Assembly: GCA_029549705.1 (NCBI GenBank)
Contig: JAKPIR010000191.1
Span: 1 to 11,268 of the forward strand
Reading direction: 5' to 3'
Length of the DNA stretch: 11,268 nt
Source of the DNA: Pseudomonadota bacterium
GTDB taxonomy: Bacteria > Pseudomonadota > Gammaproteobacteria > Burkholderiales > Methylophilaceae
The first letter of the stretch is position 1. The number at the start of each line of letters is the position of its first letter. The position numbers and the translations under genes are program-made. Of the stretch, positions 4,220-11,268 are shown one piece after another. The notes under the pieces are model-generated. The model saw only the letters and a list, made by a program, of their open reading frames with translations. It searched no databases and was not told the DNA's origin.

Positions 4220-5047
4220 ATGCATACTGTCCGTGAAGCTGCTGTTGCCGGCACTTTTTACCCTAGTGATAAACAGGCATTGGTGCGTCAAATCGAGGCG
4301 CTGATGCAAGCGGTAGTGCCTGCGAAAAGCCAAGCTTCACCCAAGGCAATGATTGTTCCGCATGCGGGTTATATTTACTCAGGCCAGACGGCCGCGATTG
4401 CTTACGCCTGCTTAAAGCCTTTTCGCCACATCATTAAGCGTGTGGTGTTGCTGGGGCCTGTGCATCGCGTGCCTGTGCGTGGTTTAGCTTTGCCGAATGC
4501 TGACACATTTGCCACGCCCTTGGGATCAGTTGCACTCGACCATGCCGCGATTGCTGCAATTTCGCATCTAAAGCAAGTGGTTGTTAGCGCGCCTGCGCAT
4601 GCGTTAGAACACTCGCTCGAAGTGCAATTACCCTTTTTGCAAACCGTATTGGCAGATTTTAAACTGGTGCCGCTGGCCGTGGGTGACGCAACCGCTGCTG
4701 AAGTGGCGGAAGTATTAGATTTGCTGTGGGACGGGCCTGAAACCTTGATATTGGTGAGTTCCGACCTTTCTCACTTTTTACCTTATGCATTAGCGCAGAC
4801 GGTTGATAAAACCACAATAAAAAACATCCTTAATCTTGATAGCACTATCTCGCATCAGCAAGCCTGCGGCGGCACACCGGTGAACGGTTTGACCTTATCT
4901 GCCAAACGTCACCATCTAAAACCCACACTACTCGATTTGTGCAACTCTGGCGATACTGGTGGCGACAAACAGCGCGTGGTGGGCTATGCCGCGCTAATAT
5001 TCACTGAGGAAGCCAATAATGACGCAAACCATTCACAGCGCCAGTAG
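4220..5047 (+). CDS. amrB: Memo family protein, AmmeMemoRadiSam system protein B
   Basis: 275 aa. Family motifs in order: VPHAGYIYSG (His48), GPVHR (His82), EHSLEVQLPFL (His131), SSDLSHF (Asp182, His185) and ACGGTPV (Cys216). The His/His/His/Cys positions correspond to the metal-binding pocket of human MEMO1, a fold related to extradiol dioxygenases. In bacteria the family is found with AMMECR1 and a radical SAM protein; I know of no firmly assigned reaction for the set. Start: ATG 4220 is chosen over ATG 4202 because GGAG stands 7 nt upstream and the protein then begins MHTVREAAVAGTFYP, as in relatives. The 3' end overlaps the next gene by 29 nt, so the three amr genes form one translationally linked operon. 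Cytoplasmic; no signal peptide. Confidence 0.93.
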   Translation: MHTVREAAVAGTFYPSDKQALVRQIEALMQAVVPAKSQASPKAMIVPHAGYIYSGQTAAIAYACLKPFRHIIKRVVLLGPVHRVPVRGLALPNADTFATPLGSVALDHAAIAAISHLKQVVVSAPAHALEHSLEVQLPFLQTVLADFKLVPLAVGDATAAEVAEVLDLLWDGPETLILVSSDLSHFLPYALAQTVDKTTIKNILNLDSTISHQQACGGTPVNGLTLSAKRHHLKPTLLDLCNSGDTGGDKQRVVGYAALIFTEEANNDANHSQRQ

Positions 5048-5633
5048 CAACGCGGGGAAAGTGCTGATTCCGATCGCACGGGCATCCATTGCGCAAGCCT
5101 TGGGCAAACCTCACGCTAAAACAAAAGAAGATTTTCCTTGGCTGCAAGAAAAAGGCGCTAGCTTTGTAACTTTGACACAAAACGAACAATTACGCGGCTG
5201 CATTGGCACATTGGAGGCACATCGTCCACTATTGATTGACGTAAAAGCCAATGCGCGTGCGGCAGCATTTCAAGACCCGCGATTTTCGCCACTCAGCTCT
5301 GATGAATTAGATGATACTCAAATTGAGATTTCACTACTTTCAGCCATGCAGGCCATAGCTTTTGCCAACGAAAGCGATGCGCTGGCGCAATTACAACCTG
5401 GCATAGACGGCATTGTTTTGGAGTTTGGCCGCTATCGCAGCACTTTTTTACCGCAGGTTTGGGAGCAATTGCCTGATGCAAGACTCTTTATGGCACATCT
5501 AAAACACAAGGCAGGTTTATCGCCTGAATTTTGGGATGAAGAACTCAAACTCTACCGCTATACAGTCAGCAAATGGCGAGAAAAAGATATTACCAATGAG
5601 GTGGAAGTGTTAACAAAGTACCCAGCAACATGA
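5019..5633 (+). CDS. amrA: AMMECR1-domain protein, AmmeMemoRadiSam system protein A
   Basis: 204 aa. The hallmark LRGCIGT is at residues 58-64, followed by AAAFQDPRFSPL (81-92), EISLLS (103-108), GIVLE and the FLPQVWEQ motif, all typical of the AMMECR1 domain, which fills the whole protein. The fold is known from structures and the biochemical role is not. In other organisms the domain can be fused to Memo, which supports a shared function. ATG 5019 has a GAGGAAG ribosome binding site and lies inside amrB; the stop overlaps the amrS start as ATGA. Confidence 0.93.
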   Translation: MTQTIHSASSNAGKVLIPIARASIAQALGKPHAKTKEDFPWLQEKGASFVTLTQNEQLRGCIGTLEAHRPLLIDVKANARAAAFQDPRFSPLSSDELDDTQIEISLLSAMQAIAFANESDALAQLQPGIDGIVLEFGRYRSTFLPQVWEQLPDARLFMAHLKHKAGLSPEFWDEELKLYRYTVSKWREKDITNEVEVLTKYPAT

Positions 5634-6715
5634 TTGAAAATGCTCATTACTTAGGCCGCTACTGGCACATGGTTGAAGATGGCCGCATGCAATGCGACCT
5701 GTGTCCGCGCGATTGCAAATTGCATGAAGGCCAACGCGGCGCTTGCTTTGTCCGCATGCGACAGAATGACCAAATGATACTGACAACCTATGGGCGTTCT
5801 TCTGGTTTCTGTATTGACCCGATTGAAAAAAAACCTTTGAATCATTTTTACCCAGGTAGCAGTGTGTTGTCGTTTGGCACGGCTGGCTGTAATTTGGCAT
5901 GCAAGTTCTGCCAAAACTGGGACATCAGCAAATCTAAAGATATGGATAAAATGATGGATCAGGCCTCGTCCGAAGCTATTGCGCTGGCTGCAGCGCAATA
6001 TGGCTGCAAAAGCGTGGCTTTTACCTATAATGACCCGGTCATTTTTGCAGAATATGCGATGGACGTAGCAGATGCCTGCCATGCGCGCGGCATCAAGACA
6101 GTTGCAGTCACTGCGGGCTATATGCACGATCAGGCCAGGCGCGATTTTTACGCAAAAATAGATGCTGCCAACGTTGATTTAAAAGCCTTTACTGATGATT
6201 TCTACTTTAAATTAACGGGCGCTCACCTGCAGCCTGTATTGGATACGTTGCGCTATCTCAAGCACGAAACGCATGTATGGTTTGAAATTACCACCTTGCT
6301 GATTCCGGGTAAAAACGACTCCGATGAAGAAATCACTGCGATGTGCCTATGGATAAAAAAAGAATTGGGCGTTGATGTTCCACTACATTTTTCTGCATTT
6401 CACCCAGATTATAAAATGTCAGATATCCCACCCACGCCGCCTGCCACATTGATTCGTGCGCGCAACATTGCCATCAACGCTGGCCTGCAATATGTTTACA
6501 CGGGCAATGTGCACAATCTAGAAGGCGACACGACCTTCTGCCCAAACTGCCATACACCGCTGATTGTGCGTGATTGGTATCAGATTAACCAGTATCTTTT
6601 GACTGAAGATGGCTGCTGCCCCAATTGCGCTACTAGCATCAGCGGATGTTTTGCAGAAAAAGCTGGTAACTTCGGTAGAAAACGTATCCCCATTGCCATC
6701 ACACCGTACGCCTAA
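5630..6715 (+). CDS. amrS: AmmeMemoRadiSam system radical SAM enzyme
   Basis: 361 aa. The radical SAM motif CNLACKFC gives Cys87, Cys91 and Cys94 as ligands of a [4Fe-4S] cluster that cleaves S-adenosylmethionine, in a PflA-like barrel (87-290). An N-terminal cysteine group, CDLCPRDC (22, 25, 29) plus Cys39 in RGACFVR, and a C-terminal pair of CPNC knuckles (Cys304/307 and Cys330/333) could hold further clusters or zinc. The WDISK after the motif, TYNDP and the VDLKAF/TLLIPGKND segments are typical of this subfamily. Substrate unknown; AMMECR1 and Memo are probable partners. Translation is coupled to amrA by the 4-nt ATGA overlap. Length and motifs are complete. Confidence 0.95.
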   Translation: MIENAHYLGRYWHMVEDGRMQCDLCPRDCKLHEGQRGACFVRMRQNDQMILTTYGRSSGFCIDPIEKKPLNHFYPGSSVLSFGTAGCNLACKFCQNWDISKSKDMDKMMDQASSEAIALAAAQYGCKSVAFTYNDPVIFAEYAMDVADACHARGIKTVAVTAGYMHDQARRDFYAKIDAANVDLKAFTDDFYFKLTGAHLQPVLDTLRYLKHETHVWFEITTLLIPGKNDSDEEITAMCLWIKKELGVDVPLHFSAFHPDYKMSDIPPTPPATLIRARNIAINAGLQYVYTGNVHNLEGDTTFCPNCHTPLIVRDWYQINQYLLTEDGCCPNCATSISGCFAEKAGNFGRKRIPIAITPYA

Positions 6716-6728
6716 AACGGAAAGCACA

Positions 6729-7385
6729 ATGTCTAAAACCTTAGAAAAGCTGGTGAGAATCCCAATCGGTGAAATCTATATCGAAGGCATGTTAAGGCTG
6801 CCAGAAAATGCTCGCGGCATTGTGTTATTTGCGCATGGTAGCGGTAGCAGTCGGCTTAGCCCGCGTAATAATTATGTAGCGCAGGTTTTACAAGACAACA
6901 ACATTGGTACGCTGCTGCTGGATTTACTCACGGCTGAAGAAGATACAGATTACCAAACCCGCTTCAATATTGCATTGCTGACGAGGCGTTTGATAGCCGC
7001 AACAGGCTGGATAAAAGCTGAGGCACTTACCAAAGACCTAGCCATAGGCTATTTTGGTGCCAGTACCGGTGCCGCTGCAGCGCTGCAGGCTGCAGCAGAA
7101 AATAAAAATGATATTAGTGCTGTGGTTTCCCGAGGGGGTCGTCCTGACCTTGCCGGCAGTGAGCATCTTGGCCAAGTGCACTGCCCCACTTTGCTGCTGG
7201 TGGGCGGTTGGGATGATGTGGTGATTGAACTTAATCAAGCGGCCTACGACTTGATGCACTGCGAAAAAATCCTATCCATCATACCAAACGCCACCCATCT
7301 CTTTGAAGAGCCTGGCACGTTGGAAGAAGTTGCTCACCAAGCTGCCGCTTGGTTTGTGAAGCACCTCATATATAAGCTAGATTAG
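6729..7385 (+). CDS. Alpha/beta hydrolase, dienelactone-hydrolase-like
   Basis: 218 aa. The core includes an oxyanion segment VLFAHGSGSSR (32-42), a nucleophile elbow GASTG with Ser112 (110-114), an acid at GGWDDVV (Asp162/163) and His190 (NATHLFEE), so the catalytic triad is complete. Relatives are small cytoplasmic hydrolases, some fused to phosphoribosyltransferases; the substrate is unknown. The frame extends upstream to 6609 inside amrS, but ATG 6729 is the start because GGAAAG (6719-6724) precedes it and homology-like sequence begins there. It lies 13 nt after amrS and is probably the fourth gene of the operon. No terminator follows it clearly. Confidence 0.88.
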   Translation: MSKTLEKLVRIPIGEIYIEGMLRLPENARGIVLFAHGSGSSRLSPRNNYVAQVLQDNNIGTLLLDLLTAEEDTDYQTRFNIALLTRRLIAATGWIKAEALTKDLAIGYFGASTGAAAALQAAAENKNDISAVVSRGGRPDLAGSEHLGQVHCPTLLLVGGWDDVVIELNQAAYDLMHCEKILSIIPNATHLFEEPGTLEEVAHQAAAWFVKHLIYKLD

Positions 7386-7450
7386 CCATCACTTTCAGCA
7401 CATTGAAGATTCAGCTTAATAAACGTCTGATTTCGGGCTCAGGGGGATTT

Positions 7451-7473
7451 AAGGTAAAATAGCGATTTACCTT
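7451..7473 (+). promoter_or_regulatory. Inverted repeat and possible -10 upstream of prfC
   Basis: AAGGTAAA (7451-7458) and TTTACCTT (7466-7473) are exact complements around ATAGCGA. The sequence TAAAAT (7455-7460) within it is a plausible -10 for prfC, with only a weak -35 (TTCGGG) at the right distance. The repeat could be an operator or a leader hairpin, 14 nt before the prfC start. No Shine-Dalgarno stands before that ATG, so the hairpin may affect initiation. Confidence 0.35.
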
Positions 7474-7487
7474 TATAAACTCAATAC

Positions 7488-9062
7488 ATGTCATCGCTTC
7501 AAGAAGAAATCATCCGCCGCCGCACGTTTGCCATTATTTCGCACCCCGATGCTGGTAAAACCACGCTCACAGAAAAACTATTATGGTTTGGTGGCGCGAT
7601 TCAAGTGGCAGGCGAAGTGCGTGGACGTAAGGCTTCGCGCCATGCGACATCAGACTGGATGGAGCTGGAAAAGCAACGCGGCATTTCGGTGACTTCATCG
7701 GTAATGCAGTTTCCTTACCGCGAGCACATGGTTAATTTGCTTGATACGCCCGGCCATGATGACTTTTCTGAAGATACGTATCGCACGCTGACAGCGGTGG
7801 ATTCTGCCGTGATGGTGATTGACGCGGTGAACGGTGTGGAAGCACAAACCATTAAATTGCTCAATGTGTGCCGCATGCGCGATACGCCGATTATCACGTT
7901 TATCAATAAACTTGACCGCGAAAGCCGCGCACCGATTGAGTTGCTAGATGAAATTGAAACCACGCTGGGCATGGAGTGCGCGCCCATGACGTGGCCGATT
8001 GGCATGGGTAAAAGCTTCCGTGGCGTGTATAACTTATACACCGACACCATCTCTTTCTTTGACCCGCGCGCTGAAAAAGGCACTTCAGAAGTGATTCAGG
8101 GTTTAGATAACCCGCGCTTGGATGAGTTACTTGGGCATGTAGCTGAAGAATTGCGTATCGACATTGAGTTAGTGCGTGGCGCATCACACGCCTTTGACGC
8201 CGCGCGCTATTTAGGCGGCAAGCAAACGCCCGTGTATTTTGGCTCTGCCATTAACAACTTTGGCGTGCAATCGTTGCTGGATGCGGTGGTTGACCTCTCC
8301 CCTGCACCGCTTGCCCGTAACACCACCACACGTTTAGTAGCGCCTGATGAAGCTAAATTCTCGGGCTTTGTGTTTAAAATTCAAGCCAATATGGACCCAA
8401 AACACCGCGACCGCATTGCGTTTTTGCGCGTCTGTTCTGGGCGTTTTGAGCGTGGCATGAAAATCAAGCAAGTAGCGACGGGCAAGCAAATGGCGGTGAA
8501 CAACGCCATTACCTTTATGGCGCAAGACCGCACCACCATGGACGAAGCATATTCGGGCGACATTATCGGTATTCCTAACCACGGCACCATTAAAGTGGGC
8601 GATACCTTTACCGAGGGCGAAAATCTTAAATTCACAGGCATCCCTTCTTTTGCGCCAGAATTTTTCCGCCGTGCAAGAATTAAAAATCCTATGAAAATGA
8701 AGCAATTACAAATAGGACTTAAACAGCTTTCTGAAGAAGGGGCTGCGCAATTATTTCGCCCATTACTCAGCAACGATTTAATTTTAGGCGCCGTTGGCAT
8801 GCTGCAATTTGAAGTGGTCGCCCACCGTTTGGCGCATGAATATAGCGTAGAAATGGCATTTGAACCTTACGACTGCTACACCGCACGCTGGTTGCGTGGC
8901 AAAGACGCAGACCTGAAAGCCATTGCCGACAAATACGGTTTTAACGTGGCGTTAGATGGCGCTGATGATTATGTTTACCTCGCGCCGAATCGGGTGAATT
9001 TGCAAATGGCGCAAGAGCGCTACCCAGATATTGAGTTTGCCGAAACGCGTGAGCTCGTCTAA
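7488..9062 (+). CDS. prfC: Peptide chain release factor 3 (GTPase)
   Basis: 524 aa, full family length. RF3 uses GTP to remove RF1/RF2 from the ribosome after peptide release. The GTPase elements are present: P-loop SHPDAGKTTLTEK (18-30), switch I RGISVTSS (64-71), DTPGHDDF (87-94) and NKLDRE (140-145). The segments LLWFGGAIQVAGEVRGRK and SDWMELEKQRGIS are RF3-specific compared with EF-G. The middle (VFKIQANMDPKHRDRIAFLRVCSGRFERGM) is domain II and the C-terminus is the RF3 C domain (GAVGMLQFEVVAHRL). ATG 7488 is at the normal N-terminus, although no Shine-Dalgarno is visible. It seems to have its own transcription start after a 102-bp gap, and it overlaps the following SEC-C gene slightly. 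Confidence 0.97.
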   Translation: MSSLQEEIIRRRTFAIISHPDAGKTTLTEKLLWFGGAIQVAGEVRGRKASRHATSDWMELEKQRGISVTSSVMQFPYREHMVNLLDTPGHDDFSEDTYRTLTAVDSAVMVIDAVNGVEAQTIKLLNVCRMRDTPIITFINKLDRESRAPIELLDEIETTLGMECAPMTWPIGMGKSFRGVYNLYTDTISFFDPRAEKGTSEVIQGLDNPRLDELLGHVAEELRIDIELVRGASHAFDAARYLGGKQTPVYFGSAINNFGVQSLLDAVVDLSPAPLARNTTTRLVAPDEAKFSGFVFKIQANMDPKHRDRIAFLRVCSGRFERGMKIKQVATGKQMAVNNAITFMAQDRTTMDEAYSGDIIGIPNHGTIKVGDTFTEGENLKFTGIPSFAPEFFRRARIKNPMKMKQLQIGLKQLSEEGAAQLFRPLLSNDLILGAVGMLQFEVVAHRLAHEYSVEMAFEPYDCYTARWLRGKDADLKAIADKYGFNVALDGADDYVYLAPNRVNLQMAQERYPDIEFAETRELV

Positions 9063-9444
9063 ACAAAATGCGCTTTGCCCATGTGAAAGCGGCAAGCCTT
9101 ATGCCAACTGTTGCGAGCCTTATCACTTAGGCTTGGCCGCGCCTAACGCCAAAACCTTAATGCGCTCGCGCTATACGGCTTTTGTGTTGGGGCTTGAAGC
9201 ATATCTGCTAGCCACTTGGCACCCCAATACGCGCCCTGCCAAACTCAACTTGGCAGAAGAGCCGCCCACAAAATGGTTAGGGCTGCAAATCAAACGAGCA
9301 GAAAACACTAGCGAAACTACAGCTATTGTTGAATTTATTGCCCGCTACAAAATTGCCGGCAAAGCCACCAGACTGCATGAAACAAGCCTGTTTGAGCGCA
9401 TAGACGGGCGCTGGTACTATTTAACGGGTGATTTTAGAGACTAA
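9049..9444 (+). CDS. YchJ-like (UPF0225) SEC-C motif protein
   Basis: 131 aa from GTG 9049; a TTG at 9031 would give 137 aa, and no ATG exists in frame before the conserved region. The N-terminal SEC-C motif CPCESGKPYANCC (Cys10, Cys12, Cys21, Cys22) binds zinc in SecA and related proteins. The rest (TLMRSRYTAFVLGLEAYLLATWHP ... FIARYKIAG ... ETSLFERIDGRWYYLTG) is the NTF2-like YchJ middle domain. E. coli YchJ also has a C-terminal SEC-C, which is absent here as in many short relatives. The start overlaps the end of prfC by 14 nt, suggesting cotranscription. Molecular role unknown. Confidence 0.88.
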   Translation: MSSSKQNALCPCESGKPYANCCEPYHLGLAAPNAKTLMRSRYTAFVLGLEAYLLATWHPNTRPAKLNLAEEPPTKWLGLQIKRAENTSETTAIVEFIARYKIAGKATRLHETSLFERIDGRWYYLTGDFRD

Positions 9445-9506
9445 AATTGATACGGCAACGCGCCTATTGAGGTTTGAGTTTAGCTAACAGGCCAGAGAAA
9501 TATGCT

Positions 9507-9899
9507 TTAAAGCACGCGTTTGGCTGTATTTTCGCGTATCCAAGCAGCAAATGCGGCTTCATCCATCTCGCCAGCGGCGACAGCAAGCATGGTCAAAGTG
9601 GCATCTACTTGCGTTGCTGTAAGTTTGTACCCACCAAGCCCCAAAAATAAACCCACAGATAAAAAAGCAGCTCTTTTGTTGCCATCCACAAAAGCATGGT
9701 TTTTAGCCAAACCTAACCCATAAGCGGCGGCAAGTTGCGCGTAGTCGGGCTTTTCATACATGGCCAAATTTACCGCGCGATTTAAAGCCGAATCCAACAA
9801 ACCTTCGTCTCTAACACCTGATGCACCACCGTGTAATACTAAACTTTCATCATGCAATGCGATGAGTAATGCTTTATCTATCCATCTAAATTGCGCCAT
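9507..9899 (-). CDS. Fic/Doc family toxin (death-on-curing type)
   Basis: 130 aa. The Fic-fold motif HAFVDGNKR (68-76, with His68, Asp72 and Asn74-Lys-Arg) is intact; the upstream ALNRAVNLAMYEKPDYAQLAAAYGLGLAKN is typical of Doc-like toxins. P1 Doc phosphorylates EF-Tu, while other Fic proteins transfer AMP. The motif here is closer to classical Fic (DGNKR) than to P1 Doc (DANKR), so the modification is open. No inhibitory (S/T)xxxE(G/N) helix is evident, so inhibition should come from the upstream antitoxin. The start overlaps the antitoxin stop by one base (TAATG). The gene converges on the YchJ-like gene with a 62-bp gap holding no obvious terminator. Confidence 0.9.
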   Translation of the reverse strand: MAQFRWIDKALLIALHDESLVLHGGASGVRDEGLLDSALNRAVNLAMYEKPDYAQLAAAYGLGLAKNHAFVDGNKRAAFLSVGLFLGLGGYKLTATQVDATLTMLAVAAGEMDEAAFAAWIRENTAKRVL

Positions 9900-10123
9900 T
9901 ATTTTGCCAACGCATTGAATGTGTCACGATATTCACGCATAAAGTCGCGCCCTATTTCAAGTTGCTCTTCAAAACTAGGGTCATGCGGCGTAATCGTCAC
10001 CCCGCCTGGTGCATCGGTTAAAAACACGGTGTCGCCTTTTTCAAGCTTGAGGCGTGCTAACACTTCTTTGGGTAAAATTAAACCAACAGAATTACCAATT
10101 TGAGTGAGTTTGAGTGCTTGCAT
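9899..10123 (-). CDS. AbrB/MazE-family antitoxin
   Basis: 74 aa. Residues 1-45 (LTQIGNSVGLILPKEVLARLKLEKGDTVFLTD) form the swapped-hairpin DNA-binding fold of AbrB/MazE/SpoVT proteins, with the signature GNSVGLILPKE. The C-terminal tail (about 50-74, PSFEEQLEIGRDFMREYRDTFNALAK) is acidic and helical and would cover the toxin. It is the first gene of the pair, as usual for antitoxins that repress their own operon, and an 18-bp palindrome lies 25 bp upstream. Doc-type toxins are classically paired with Phd; an AbrB partner is a known alternative. Confidence 0.9.
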   Translation of the reverse strand: MQALKLTQIGNSVGLILPKEVLARLKLEKGDTVFLTDAPGGVTITPHDPSFEEQLEIGRDFMREYRDTFNALAK

Positions 10124-10147
10124 GTTTTGCCCCTACGCTAGAAAAAG

Positions 10148-10165
10148 TTATAACAATTGTTATAA
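10148..10165 (-). promoter_or_regulatory. 18-bp palindrome, probable antitoxin operator
   Basis: TTATAACAATTGTTATAA is perfectly self-complementary and AT-rich, 25 bp before the antitoxin start. It contains -10-like TATAAC/TATTAT on the minus strand, so a bound antitoxin dimer would block the promoter. No convincing -35 was found. Confidence 0.6.
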
Positions 10166-10179
10166 TACACTACTGTTTT

Positions 10180-10251
10180 GTAGGAGCGCAATTCATTGCG
10201 CGAATGCGGCGATTAGATATATTTTATTCGCGCAATGAATTGCGCTCCTAC
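10180..10251. repeat. REPIN: two REP units in perfect inverted orientation
   Basis: Arms 10180-10205 and 10226-10251 are exact reverse complements over 26 bp, with a 20-nt loop. Each arm starts GTAGGA and contains its own small hairpin (GCGCAAT-TC-ATTGCGC). A GTAG head with an imperfect palindrome is the signature of REP sequences moved by RAYT transposases. Perfect identity of the arms suggests recent insertion or selection. It lies 5 bp beyond the intI stop and 15 bp from the antitoxin operator. There is no T-tract, so termination would be Rho-aided at most. Confidence 0.8.
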
Positions 10252-10256
10252 CTAAA

Positions 10257-11243
10257 CTACAAATTATCCAACGGGCTACTCACCCCGCGCCCGCCTTTAT
10301 TCAATACATGCGTGTAAATCATGGTGGTACTTACATCCGAGTGGCCTAGCAACTCTTGCACGGTACGAATATCATAGCCACCTTCAATTAAATGTGTGGC
10401 AAAACTATGCCTAAACGTGTGTGGCGTGGCGGGTTTTGTCACCCCGGCGTTGGCGACTGCTTTTTTAACTGCGCGTTGCACGAGTTTTTCATCTAAATGA
10501 TGCCTGCGCTCGCGACCACTGCGCGGGTCTATTGAATAACTGCCAGAGCAAAACACATATTGCCATGGCCAACTGGTGGCGGCATTCACATATTTTTTAT
10601 CGAGCGCATCGGGCAAAAAAACCTCGGCTTTGCCTTTGGCGGCATCTGCCTCATAAATTGTTTTACGCCATAACAAATGATCTTTTAAAGGCTCCACCAA
10701 AGAACTAGGCAACATCGTTACCCTATCTTTAGCACCTTTACCGTTGCGTATTAAAATTTCGCCACGGTCAAAATCAATATCCAACACACGCAAACGGCAA
10801 CACTCCATAATACGCATGCCCGTGCCATATAACAGCCGCGCAATTAACGCATGCGTGCCTTGCATACACGCTAAAATCTTACTTACCTCATGCTTTGAAA
10901 GCACCACCGGCAAACGCTGCAGCTTTTTAGCGCGAATCACATCATCCATCCAAGGCAAATTTTGCCCCAACACCTCACGATACAAAAACAGCAAAGCCGA
11001 CAAGGCCTGATTTTGTGTGCTGGATGACACATTTCCATGCGTAGCCAAATGCGATAAAAACGCCTCAACCTCGGCACCACCCATTTCACGCGGATGGCGC
11101 TTATGGTGAAACAAAATGTAGCGCTTAACCCACTGAAGGTATTGCGTTTCTGTGCGAATACTGTAATGCTTTACACGTATTTTTTCGCGCACAACTTCAA
11201 GCAACTTTGGGGCTTGCGTAGCAACAGGTGTACTTTTTTGCAT
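10257..11243 (-). CDS. intI: Integron integrase (site-specific tyrosine recombinase)
   Basis: 328 aa, complete. It catalyses attI x attC and attC x attC recombination. The tyrosine recombinase residues are present: Arg144 (GTGMRIMECCRLR), Lys172 (GAKDR), His275-x-x-Arg278 (HTFRHSFATHL), His301 (LLGHSDVS) and Tyr310 (IYTHVL). The segment PDALDKKYVNAATSWPWQYVF (about 211-231) is the extra IntI-specific patch that separates integron integrases from XerC/D and that contacts the extrahelical bases of attC. The N-terminal SAM-like core-binding domain spans about 12-98. The start lies 25 bp from the window edge, so promoter, LexA box and attI are not visible; the canonical attI would be beyond 11268. 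The gene's 3' end faces the cassette array about 6.4 kb away. Probably functional. Confidence 0.96.
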   Translation of the reverse strand: MQKSTPVATQAPKLLEVVREKIRVKHYSIRTETQYLQWVKRYILFHHKRHPREMGGAEVEAFLSHLATHGNVSSSTQNQALSALLFLYREVLGQNLPWMDDVIRAKKLQRLPVVLSKHEVSKILACMQGTHALIARLLYGTGMRIMECCRLRVLDIDFDRGEILIRNGKGAKDRVTMLPSSLVEPLKDHLLWRKTIYEADAAKGKAEVFLPDALDKKYVNAATSWPWQYVFCSGSYSIDPRSGRERRHHLDEKLVQRAVKKAVANAGVTKPATPHTFRHSFATHLIEGGYDIRTVQELLGHSDVSTTMIYTHVLNKGGRGVSSPLDNL

Positions 11244-11268
11244 GAAATTGGCTTAATTTTATTTAAAT

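Noticed and set aside
6609..6728. 40-residue N-terminal extension of the alpha/beta hydrolase
   Set aside because: It lies in another frame of amrS, has no ribosome binding site, and the family begins near MSKTLEKLVRIPIGE at 6729.
10131..10141. 11-mer CTAGCGTAGGG shared, inverted, between the antitoxin leader and attC 6 (3859-3869)
   Set aside because: Shared 11-mers are expected many times by chance within 11 kb, and no attC arms surround the copy at 10131.
9445..10256. Search for attC sites around the toxin-antitoxin pair
   Set aside because: No RYYYAAC/GTTRRRY pair with pairing arms was seen there. The pair is not a cassette by this evidence.
11244..11268. attI or integrase promoter at the right edge
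   Set aside because: Only 25 AT-rich bases are visible, with no core site, so nothing can be claimed.
1..11268. tRNA, rRNA, riboswitch or CRISPR array
   Set aside because: No cloverleaf, rRNA-like stretch, known aptamer core or spacer-separated repeat set was seen. The regular repeats at 1372-3870 are attC sites, which have genes between them rather than short spacers.

Overview
The window looks like chromosomal DNA of a betaproteobacterium, most plausibly a methylotroph of the Methylophilaceae (Methylotenera/Methylophilus type). This rests on protein flavour (prfC, the AmmeMemoRadiSam operon, the short YchJ-like protein) and on a moderate-GC core next to an AT-richer accessory segment; the taxon is an inference, not a match.

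Left third (1-3946), accessory DNA. It opens with the 3' end of an unidentified helical-repeat-like gene. Next comes a small exported Rhs-tail protein with a possible papain-like toxin domain, and a two-helix membrane protein that is a candidate immunity partner. An integron cassette array follows: five well-formed attC sites (58-60 bp) plus a sixth, degenerate one, delimiting five complete single-gene cassettes all read on the + strand. They encode a protein with a ClpX-type zinc finger, a four-helix membrane protein whose C-terminus is translated from the attC itself, a 74-aa unknown, a membrane-anchored unknown preceded by a 22-codon leader ORF, and a SAM-dependent methyltransferase. The last attC merges into a REPIN-like palindromic repeat.

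Middle (3947-9444), core genome. A strong terminator closes off the array. A promoter candidate then drives amrB-amrA-amrS (Memo, AMMECR1 and a radical SAM enzyme, with overlapping genes) and an alpha/beta hydrolase 13 nt downstream. prfC (release factor 3) and a short YchJ-type SEC-C protein follow.

Right end (9507-11268), accessory again and on the minus strand: an AbrB-type antitoxin and Fic/Doc toxin pair with a perfect 18-bp operator-like palindrome, a perfect REPIN (26-bp arms), and a complete integron integrase intI whose start faces the right edge.

The main puzzle is geometry. The integrase is intact and the array is well formed, but about 6.4 kb of mostly core genes separate them, and intI shows the array its 3' end rather than its attI side. 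Either the left array is an orphan attC cluster served in trans, or the integron was split by rearrangement. A second array may lie to the right of the window and the attI end of the visible array to its left.
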